From Mucilaginibacter sp. (GTDB taxonomy: Bacteria; Bacteroidota; Bacteroidia; Sphingobacteriales; Sphingobacteriaceae): a DNA stretch of 54,590 nucleotides. Position numbers and translations under genes: made by a program. Shown piece by piece: positions 7,811 through 15,216 of this stretch. The stretch covers positions 1-54,590 of the forward strand of contig NZ_JAQBOC010000085.1 in assembly GCF_028288225.1 (NCBI RefSeq), read 5' to 3'. The first letter of the stretch is position 1; each line of letters opens with the position of its first letter. Below the pieces are notes generated by a model, which saw only the letters and a list, made by a program, of their open reading frames with translations, ran no database searches and had not been told where the DNA came from.

Positions 7811-10800
7811 ATGGATATTAGAAAAGAATTAGAGAAACGCATCCTGGTTATTGACGGGGCAATGGGTACCATGATACAGCGGTACCAATTGACTGAGGCT
7901 GATTTCCGTGGCGAGCGTTTTCGTGAGCATGCAACCGACCTGCAGGGGAATAACGACCTGCTGAATATAACGCGCCCTGATATAATTAAGGCTATCCATG
8001 CTGAATACCTTGACGCAGGCGCGGATATTATTGAAACCAATACTTTCAGCACACAACGCATTTCACTGGCTGATTATAACCTGGAAGAACTGGCTTATGA
8101 GCTGAGCTATGAAGGCGCCCGTATTGCCCGTGAGGTTGCTGACGAATACAATAAAAAAACACCGGGGAAACCCAGGTTTGTGGCGGGTGCAATTGGCCCA
8201 ACAAACCGTACGGCATCTTTGTCGCCGGACGTAAATGATCCTGGTTATCGTGCGGTAACATTTGACAATCTTGCCGAAGCTTATTACGACCAGGTTAGAG
8301 GTTTGGTTGATGGCGGATCGGACCTGTTAATTGTTGAAACGATATTTGATACGCTAAACGCCAAGGCAGCATTATTCGCTATAAACCGGTATAAAAACGA
8401 AAGTATAGCAGCTGGTAAAGATTATGCTCCGTTTAGGGGGCTGGGGAACATTATGATTTCGGGCACCATTACAGATGCTTCTGGCCGTACCTTATCCGGG
8501 CAAACGGTTGAGGCGTTTTGGGATTCTGTTAGCCATGCAAACCTGCTTTCGGTAGGTTTAAACTGTGCTTTGGGCGCAAAAGAAATGCGTCCGCACCTTG
8601 CCGAGCTGGCAGAAAAGGCCAATGTGTACATCTCGGCTTATCCGAACGCCGGCTTGCCTAATGAGTTTGGCCAGTATGATGAAACCGCACACGAAACAGC
8701 TCATCAAATTGATGATTTTATAAAAAACGGCCTGGTAAACATTGTAGGTGGCTGCTGCGGCACAACGCCTGAACATATTAAGTGTATTGCCGAAAAAGCT
8801 GCAAAATATCAGCCACGCCATATTCCGCAGATTGAGCCGCATATGCGCCTCAGTGGGTTGGAAGCTGTAACTATAACACCCGAAAGCATTTTTGTAAATG
8901 TGGGCGAGCGTACCAATATTACAGGTTCGCCAAAATTTTCAAAGCTAATTTTAGCCGAAGATTACGAGGCCGCTTTAACGGTTGCCCGTCAGCAGGTTGA
9001 AGGCGGCGCCCAGGTTATTGATATTAACATGGACGAGGGCATGATTGATTCGGAAGCGGTAATGGTTAAATTTTTGAACCTTGTTGCGTCTGAGCCTGAT
9101 ATTGCCAAACTGCCAATCATGATCGATTCATCAAAATGGACGGTGATTGAGGCTGGTTTAAAATGCATCCAGGGCAAGGGGATTGTTAACTCCATCTCGT
9201 TAAAAGAAGGCGAAGAAAAGTTTAAAGAGCAGGCCCGTAAGATCCTGAGCTATGGCGCTGCTACAGTTGTGATGGCATTTGATGAAACCGGCCAGGCCGA
9301 TTCATTGCAGCGCCGTACGGAGATCTGTAAACGCTCATACGACATACTGGTGAATGAAGTGGGTTTCCCGCCGCAGGATATTATCTTCGACCCTAATATT
9401 TTAACCGTAGCCACAGGGCTTGAAGAACATAATAACTACGCTGTTGATTTTATTGAAGCCACCCGCTGGATAAAACAAAACCTGCCGCACGCCAAAGTAA
9501 GCGGCGGTGTAAGTAATATATCCTTCTCTTTCAGGGGTAACAATACTGTGCGCGAGGCCATGCACTCAGCTTTCCTGTATCACGCTATAAAGGCAGGTAT
9601 GGATATGGGTATTGTAAACGCCGGCATGCTGGAGGTTTACGAAGAGATCCCTAAAAATCTGCTTGAGCTGGTTGAAGATGTGTTGCTTAACCGCAGGCCG
9701 GATGCTACCGAACGTTTGGTTGAATTTGCAGATACCATAAAAAGTAAAGGGAAAGAAATTGTAAGGGACGAGGAATGGCGCAAAGACCCGGTTGCTAAAC
9801 GTTTATCACATGCGCTTGTAAAAGGTATTATCGAATACCTTGATGATGATGTGGAAGAAGCAAGGCAACAATATGCTAAACCGCTTGAAGTGATAGAAGG
9901 GCCGCTGATGGATGGCATGAACATAGTTGGTGACCTTTTTGGTGCCGGTAAGATGTTTTTACCCCAGGTAGTAAAATCTGCCCGTGTAATGAAAAAGGCC
10001 GTGGCTTATCTGTTGCCATTCATCGAACTTGAAAAACAAAGAGTTATTGATGCAGGCGAGGATTCCAGCGGAAGCAGGGCCAATGCCGGTAAAGTGTTAA
10101 TGGCCACTGTAAAAGGCGACGTGCATGATATTGGTAAAAACATTGTAGGCGTGGTTTTGGCCTGTAATAATTTTGAGGTGATTGACCTTGGCGTGATGGT
10201 GCCTGCTCAACGGATAATTGAAGAAGCTAAAAAGCAAAATGTAGATATCATAGGCCTTAGCGGATTAATAACACCATCATTGGATGAAATGGTTCACTTT
10301 GCCAAAGAGATGGAGCGCGAAGGCTTTACCATTCCGTTAATTATTGGAGGGGCAACAACATCCCGGATCCATGCCGCGGTAAAGGTGGCGCCAAATTATT
10401 CGGGGGCTGCAATCCACGTGCTTGATGCTTCGCGCAGCGTTACGGTTTGCAGCAGCCTGATGAGCAAGGATAACCGTGATGCCTATATTCAAGGGATAAA
10501 GGATGAGTATGAAAAAGCACGCGAGGCGCATTTAAATAAAAAGTCTGATAAACGTTTTGTAAGTATAGATGAGGCCCGGAAATCAAAATTCCAGATCAGT
10601 TTGGATGGTGACGTGACTCCAAAACCAACATTTACAGGTACCAAAGTATTTGAAAACTATCCGCTTGAAGAATTACTGCCTTATATAGACTGGACACCGT
10701 TTTTCCATACCTGGGAACTGCGCGGCAGTTATCCGAAGATCTTTGCAGATAAGTTTGTAGGCGATGAAGCCAAAAAGCTTTATGATGATGCACAGGTATT

Positions 10801-11530
10801 GTTAAAAAAGATAGTGGACGAAAAGTTGTTGCAGGCAAATGGCGTAATTGGCTTTTGGCCAGCCAGCAGTGTTGGCGATGACATTGAGCTTTACACAGAC
10901 GATAGCCGCAAAACACTGCTTACCCGCATTCACACCCTGCGTCAGCAGGCAGAAAAGGTAAAGGGCGATCCACATTATGCACTGTCGGATTTTATAGCCA
11001 CAAAAGAAAGCGGCGTGCCCGACTATTTTGGCGGTTTTGCAGTAACAACAGGCTTAGGTTGTGATGAACTGGTTGCCAAATTTGAAAAGGATTACGACGA
11101 TTATAACAGCATAATGGCCAAAGCCCTTGCCGACCGTTTGGCAGAAGCCTTTGCCGAAAAGATGCATGAACTGGTACGTAAAGAATACTGGGGCTATTCA
11201 AAGGGCGAGCAATTGAGCACTGATGATCTGATAAAAGAAGAGTACCAGGGCATCCGCCCGGCGCCGGGTTATCCCGCTTGTCCGGATCACACGGAAAAAA
11301 CTACTTTATTTGAATTACTTAAAGCTGAAGATAACGCACGCATGTACCTTACCGAAAGCCTGGCGATGACCCCGGCAGCATCAGTAAGCGGGTTTTATTT
11401 TGCACATCCGCAGGCCAGATATTTTGGACTTGGAAAAATTAGTAAAGACCAGGTAGAAGATTATGCTGTAAGGAAGAATATGCCGTTAGAGGAAGTTGAG
11501 CGTTGGCTGGGGCCTAACATAAATTATTAG
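7811..11530 (+). CDS. metH: Methionine synthase, cobalamin-dependent
   Basis: MetH transfers a methyl group from 5-methyltetrahydrofolate to homocysteine via methylcobalamin. The 1239-residue protein has all four modules: a homocysteine domain (zinc ligands Cys315 and Cys316 in GGCCGTT, a third likely in VGLNCALG), a pterin-binding domain beginning near residue 360 (FVNVGERTNITGS), a B12 cap and binding domain with DVHDIG at 770-775 where His772 should ligate cobalt, and a C-terminal AdoMet reactivation domain with YFAHPQARYFGLGKI. It is under the SAM-I riboswitch upstream and followed 96 bases later by metF, which makes its methyl donor, so the two are probably cotranscribed. Confidence 0.97.
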   Translation: MDIRKELEKRILVIDGAMGTMIQRYQLTEADFRGERFREHATDLQGNNDLLNITRPDIIKAIHAEYLDAGADIIETNTFSTQRISLADYNLEELAYELSYEGARIAREVADEYNKKTPGKPRFVAGAIGPTNRTASLSPDVNDPGYRAVTFDNLAEAYYDQVRGLVDGGSDLLIVETIFDTLNAKAALFAINRYKNESIAAGKDYAPFRGLGNIMISGTITDASGRTLSGQTVEAFWDSVSHANLLSVGLNCALGAKEMRPHLAELAEKANVYISAYPNAGLPNEFGQYDETAHETAHQIDDFIKNGLVNIVGGCCGTTPEHIKCIAEKAAKYQPRHIPQIEPHMRLSGLEAVTITPESIFVNVGERTNITGSPKFSKLILAEDYEAALTVARQQVEGGAQVIDINMDEGMIDSEAVMVKFLNLVASEPDIAKLPIMIDSSKWTVIEAGLKCIQGKGIVNSISLKEGEEKFKEQARKILSYGAATVVMAFDETGQADSLQRRTEICKRSYDILVNEVGFPPQDIIFDPNILTVATGLEEHNNYAVDFIEATRWIKQNLPHAKVSGGVSNISFSFRGNNTVREAMHSAFLYHAIKAGMDMGIVNAGMLEVYEEIPKNLLELVEDVLLNRRPDATERLVEFADTIKSKGKEIVRDEEWRKDPVAKRLSHALVKGIIEYLDDDVEEARQQYAKPLEVIEGPLMDGMNIVGDLFGAGKMFLPQVVKSARVMKKAVAYLLPFIELEKQRVIDAGEDSSGSRANAGKVLMATVKGDVHDIGKNIVGVVLACNNFEVIDLGVMVPAQRIIEEAKKQNVDIIGLSGLITPSLDEMVHFAKEMEREGFTIPLIIGGATTSRIHAAVKVAPNYSGAAIHVLDASRSVTVCSSLMSKDNRDAYIQGIKDEYEKAREAHLNKKSDKRFVSIDEARKSKFQISLDGDVTPKPTFTGTKVFENYPLEELLPYIDWTPFFHTWELRGSYPKIFADKFVGDEAKKLYDDAQVLLKKIVDEKLLQANGVIGFWPASSVGDDIELYTDDSRKTLLTRIHTLRQQAEKVKGDPHYALSDFIATKESGVPDYFGGFAVTTGLGCDELVAKFEKDYDDYNSIMAKALADRLAEAFAEKMHELVRKEYWGYSKGEQLSTDDLIKEEYQGIRPAPGYPACPDHTEKTTLFELLKAEDNARMYLTESLAMTPAASVSGFYFAHPQARYFGLGKISKDQVEDYAVRKNMPLEEVERWLGPNINY

Positions 11531-11626
11531 CCCCCCGACCCCCTAAAGGGGGAGCAAAGCTGAGGGATCAAAGACAAATTAAATAACAAACTAAAAATAT
11601 ATTCCCCCTTTAGGGGGCCAGGGGGC
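11531..11626. repeat. Inverted G/C-rich repeat pair between metH and metF
   Basis: CCCCCTAAAGGGGG (11539-11552) just after the metH stop and CCCCCTTTAGGGGG (11604-11617) just before metF are themselves palindromic, and they sit in arms of about 24 bases that are inverted copies of each other with few mismatches. The second arm ends directly at the metF ATG, so pairing could affect metF translation or act as partial terminator. Confidence 0.7.
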
Positions 11627-12580
11627 ATGAAAATCACAGAACATATACAAAACGCCAAAGGCAAAACGCTTTTTTCCTTCGAACTTTTACCGCCTGTAAA
11701 GGGGCAAAGCATTCAGGGTATTTATAATGCGATAGATCCATTGATGGAGTTTAAGCCGCCGTTTATAGATGTAACCTATCACCGCGAAGATTATATCTAC
11801 AAGCAACACGATAACGGCTTGCTGGAAAAAGTAGCCTATCGTAAGCGCCCGGGAACGGTGGCTATTTGTGCGGCAATTATGAACAAGTATAAGGTTGATG
11901 CGGTGCCACATTTAATTTGCGGTGGTTTTACCAAAGAGGAAACCGAGAATGCCCTGATTGACCTGCAGTTTTTGGGAATAGATAATATTTTGGTTTTGCG
12001 TGGTGATGCCAGGCAGGCTGATGCCTCATTTATCCCAACCGCCGGTGGACATTCTTATGCTACAGACCTGTTACAACAAGTTGTGGATATGAATAGTGGT
12101 AAATACCTGTATGAAGATCATGAAGTGGTTAATGCCAACTTTTGTATTGGCGTAGCAGGTTATCCTGAAAAGCACTTTGAGGCACCTAACCTAAAAACCG
12201 ATTTTAGATACCTGAAACAAAAAGTTGACATGGGAGCAGAATTTATTGTGACCCAAATGTTTTTTGATAACAGCAAATATATTGAGTTTGTAAAGCAGTG
12301 CCGCGAAAACGGCATTAACGTACCTGTTATTCCCGGCTTAAAACCCATTACATCATCCAAACAACTGATCAACCTGCCTAAAATATTTCATATTGACATC
12401 CCTGATGATTTGAGCGATGCCGTACATGCATGTAAATCTGAAAAAGAAGTAAAAGAAGTTGGTATTGAGTGGATGATAGCTCAATGTAAAGAATTGGTAG
12501 ACGTTGGCGCACCTGTATTGCATTTTTATACTATGAGTAATCCAGGGCCTACAAAGAAAATTGCGGAGGCGATATTTTAG
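11627..12580 (+). CDS. metF: Methylenetetrahydrofolate reductase
   Basis: MetF reduces 5,10-methylenetetrahydrofolate to 5-methyltetrahydrofolate using an FAD cofactor, supplying MetH. The 317-residue protein fits the single-domain bacterial TIM-barrel form. Visible family segments are FSFELLPPVKG at the N-terminus, PHLICGGFTKEE, NILVLRGDA, the GAEFIVTQMFFDN substrate region, and VPVIPGLKPI. It is slightly longer than the E. coli enzyme. No separate promoter is evident in the 96-base gap after metH, so riboswitch control probably extends to it. Confidence 0.95.
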   Translation: MKITEHIQNAKGKTLFSFELLPPVKGQSIQGIYNAIDPLMEFKPPFIDVTYHREDYIYKQHDNGLLEKVAYRKRPGTVAICAAIMNKYKVDAVPHLICGGFTKEETENALIDLQFLGIDNILVLRGDARQADASFIPTAGGHSYATDLLQQVVDMNSGKYLYEDHEVVNANFCIGVAGYPEKHFEAPNLKTDFRYLKQKVDMGAEFIVTQMFFDNSKYIEFVKQCRENGINVPVIPGLKPITSSKQLINLPKIFHIDIPDDLSDAVHACKSEKEVKEVGIEWMIAQCKELVDVGAPVLHFYTMSNPGPTKKIAEAIF

Positions 12581-12662
12581 GAAAGTCCGAAAGTCCGAAA
12601 GTCCGAAAGTCCGAAACACATTATGTTAACTTGGCCTTATGATCCAAAATTTCGTGAAATCT

Positions 12663-12731
12663 TCCCCCAAACCGTGGTCTGTGTCCTCACAGACCACTAC
12701 AAAGCCGGCTGTGAGGACACAGCCGGGGGAT
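12663..12731. repeat. REP/BIME-like double hairpin element
   Basis: Two perfect hairpins lie 7 bases apart: GTGGTCTGTG-TCCT-CACAGACCAC (12674-12697, arms of 10) and CCGGCTGTG-AGGA-CACAGCCGG (12705-12726, arms of 9). Their cores (GTGTCCTCAC and GTGAGGACAC) are reverse complements, so they are a head-to-head pair. Outer CCCCC (12664-12668) and GGGGG (12725-12729) can close the whole structure. This has the form of a bacterial interspersed mosaic element and is a different family from the REPs near 49500. Confidence 0.75.
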
Positions 12732-12745
12732 AAGGAGATTAAATA

Positions 12746-12773
12746 ATAAAGCCTGCTTTTTAGCAGGCTTTAT
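12746..12773. terminator. Bidirectional terminator between metF and M13 peptidase
   Basis: ATAAAGCCTGC (12746-12756) and GCAGGCTTTAT (12763-12773) form a perfect 11-base stem with a six-base loop. T-rich sequence follows on the plus strand and A-rich sequence precedes it, so it can stop transcription from both convergent genes. Confidence 0.85.
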
Positions 12774-12809
12774 TTATGGTCTATCGTCCATGGACAATGG
12801 ACTCAAAAA

Positions 12810-14888
12810 CTACCACACCTTCGTCCTGTCCTCCGGTTTCTTATACAGTTTATCACCTGGTTTTACCCCAAAAGCTTTATACCAGGCATCAATGTTTGTT
12901 AACGGTGCAATGATGCGGTATTGTTCTGGCGAATGCGGATCTGTTAAGATGCGTTGCGCGGCAGCTTCGGGGCGTTGCGAGCTTCTCCACACCTGCGCCC
13001 ATGACAGGAAGAAGCGCTGATCCGGTGTAAATCCATCAATTTTTGTGTTTGATTTACCTTCCTTAGTTTTCTTAAAAGCAGCATAAGCCACATTCAATCC
13101 GCCAAGATCCGCAAGGTTTTCACCTAATGTTAGCTTGCCATTTACATGAATAGTATCCACCACGGTAAAGCCGTTGTACTGTGCAACCACCTGGTCCGCA
13201 CGTGATTTGAATTTATCAGCATCATCTTTTGTCCACCAGTCGCGCAAGGTACCATCGGCATCATATTGGCGGCCCTGGTCGTCAAAACCATGGGTCATTT
13301 CATGGCCAATAACGGCGCCAATACCGCCATAATTAACAGCATCATCAGCCCCAAAATCAAAGAATGGGAATTGTAAGATTCCTGCGGGGAAAACAATCTC
13401 ATTGTTATTAGGGCTGTAATAAGCATTAACGGTTGGGGGGCTCATACTCCAGCGGGTTTTATCAATCGGTTTACCCAACTGGCTTACGTTGTAGTTGTAT
13501 CTCCATTGCGAGATCCTGCGCAGGTTACCGTAATAATCGCCTCTTTCAATGTCCAAACCGGCATAATCCTGCCATTTATCAGGGTAACCAATTTTTACGG
13601 TAAATGCAGCCAGTTTTTTTAAGGCACGGCCCTTTGTTTCCGGGCTCATCCATGTTAGGCCCTGGATGCGTTCGCCTAAAGTAGCTTTAAGGTTATTCAC
13701 CAAGTTCGCCATGTATTGCTTTGCGGCCGGGCTAAAATATTTTTCTACATAGATTTGTCCCAATAATTCACCAAGACTGCCGTCAACCAGGCCCGACATG
13801 CGTTCATCGCGCGGCGCCTGTACCTTTTGCCCGCTCAATGCTGCGCTGAAATCAAAGCTCGCCTTCACAAACGGTGAGCTAAGCGATGATGCAGACCCTT
13901 TCAAAACATTCCATTGCAGGTACGTTTTCCAATCGGCAACAGGGGTTGCAGCCAGCTGCGCATCCAAAGCTTTATAATAATCAGGCGAGGAAACGATAAC
14001 CGTATCCTGCCCGGTAATTTTCATCAACGGCAGCAGCTGCGCCCAATTTAAGTGCGGGGTAAGCTTACCGAAATCAGCTACAGCAAGTTTGTGGTAGATT
14101 TTATTTGGATCTCGCATGGCAACGCGGCTGAGCTGAGCATTTGCAATGGCGGTTTCTATGGTGAATATAGTTTCTGCATTTTTTGCAGCATCTGCATCGC
14201 TTGCACCGGTTAGCGTAAATAACGAAATGATATATTGCTTATAAGCGGCCTGGATCTTTTTGGTACGGGCGTCATCCTTTATATAATTGTCCCGATCGGG
14301 CAGGCTGGTGCCGCCCTGGCCAAAGCTTACTATATTTACAGTTGGATGTTTGGAATCCTGACCAACGCCAAAACCAAATAATGGACTGCCAACGCCATTG
14401 GTACGCTCATAAACTGCTTCTTTTATTACACCATCAAGGTCATCTATTTTGCCAACACGCTCCAGATCGGGTTTTATGGGGTCGTACCCGCGTTTTTCAA
14501 TGGCAAGGCTATCCATTCCGCTCGCATACAGGTCACCAACACGCTGTTTCAGGCTGCCTTTTGACTCTCCCGGAGCTTTACTTACGTCGTTCAATATTCC
14601 CAGCAGCCTGTTTGTGTTTCCCTGGTGAAGGATCCCAAAACTACCCCAGCGCGTTTCTTTTGCAGGTATGGCATTGTTTTTTACCCATTTACCATCAGCA
14701 TATTCAAAGAAATCATCACCCGGTTTAACCGAGAAATCCATATTTGCCGGGTCAATATATTTTTTGAGGTTTAATGAAAGATCCGGAGATTTTGGCTTAT
14801 CCTTCATTTTCGCGCCAACCTGGGCGAAGGCATTTACCGATAGGCAGAGCATTCCCATCAGCATAAAATTCTTTATGTTTTGTTTCAT
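12810..14888 (-). CDS. M13 family metallopeptidase (PepO/neprilysin-like)
   Basis: This is a zinc endopeptidase of the neprilysin family, predicted to be exported to the periplasm or surface. The 692-residue product begins with a cleavable signal peptide (MKQNIKNFMLMGMLCLSVNAFAQ). An N-terminal M13 domain starts near DFSVKPGDDFFEYADGKWV. The zinc site HEMTH is at residues 529-533, with the third ligand in ENLADLGGL about 55 residues later, and the protein ends in the family-typical KPEDRTKVW. An upstream INAYYSPNNNEIVFPAGILQ-like segment (here VNAYYSPNNNEIVFPAGIL) is also diagnostic. It is convergent with metF and divergent from valS. Confidence 0.95.
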   Translation of the reverse strand: MKQNIKNFMLMGMLCLSVNAFAQVGAKMKDKPKSPDLSLNLKKYIDPANMDFSVKPGDDFFEYADGKWVKNNAIPAKETRWGSFGILHQGNTNRLLGILNDVSKAPGESKGSLKQRVGDLYASGMDSLAIEKRGYDPIKPDLERVGKIDDLDGVIKEAVYERTNGVGSPLFGFGVGQDSKHPTVNIVSFGQGGTSLPDRDNYIKDDARTKKIQAAYKQYIISLFTLTGASDADAAKNAETIFTIETAIANAQLSRVAMRDPNKIYHKLAVADFGKLTPHLNWAQLLPLMKITGQDTVIVSSPDYYKALDAQLAATPVADWKTYLQWNVLKGSASSLSSPFVKASFDFSAALSGQKVQAPRDERMSGLVDGSLGELLGQIYVEKYFSPAAKQYMANLVNNLKATLGERIQGLTWMSPETKGRALKKLAAFTVKIGYPDKWQDYAGLDIERGDYYGNLRRISQWRYNYNVSQLGKPIDKTRWSMSPPTVNAYYSPNNNEIVFPAGILQFPFFDFGADDAVNYGGIGAVIGHEMTHGFDDQGRQYDADGTLRDWWTKDDADKFKSRADQVVAQYNGFTVVDTIHVNGKLTLGENLADLGGLNVAYAAFKKTKEGKSNTKIDGFTPDQRFFLSWAQVWRSSQRPEAAAQRILTDPHSPEQYRIIAPLTNIDAWYKAFGVKPGDKLYKKPEDRTKVW

Positions 14889-15216
14889 ATCAGTTACTGA
14901 AAACTAAAGTTAACAAATTCAGGGTGAAGCCTGCAAGCCGGCGTGGAAGGAGGCTAACGGTTAAACCACTTTATCAGGAAAGAGGACTTCGCTCTTTTAA
15001 GCATTTCAAGCAGATAACGGTGCAATGACAATGTTTTCATAGCCATAAAGGATGTTTTTAGATTTAACTTTTTAATTGTAAAAATATTGTGGCAGAAGGG
15101 TTAGCAGATGATTATTAGTCAATGGACCATGGCAGGGAACAAAAAGAATCGCTATGGACCATGGACTATCGACTATGATCTAAAAAAACCATGAACTATT
15201 ATTAAATTTGCAGCCT
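14889..15216. other. Divergent spacer between M13 peptidase and valS
   Basis: The 328 bases hold no convincing gene. On the minus side TAACTTTA lies close upstream of the peptidase start and resembles a -7 element. Near the valS end, words related to ATGGACCATGG occur in direct and inverted copies (15120-15178), another word-repeat patch; related words (CCATGGACAATGG) occur at 12788-12801. Confidence 0.5.
15203..15210 (+). promoter_or_regulatory. Promoter -7 element giving a leaderless valS
   Basis: TAAATTTG matches TAnnTTTG exactly and ends 7 bases before the ATG at 15217. Transcription would begin at or within a base or two of the start codon, and this decides for ATG 15217 over the in-frame TTG at 15208, which overlaps the promoter itself. 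Confidence 0.65.

Noticed and set aside
14342..14728. Open frame of 128 codons on the plus strand
   Set aside because: It is antisense to the M13 peptidase coding region; the peptide is His/Gln-rich, as expected of an antisense frame.
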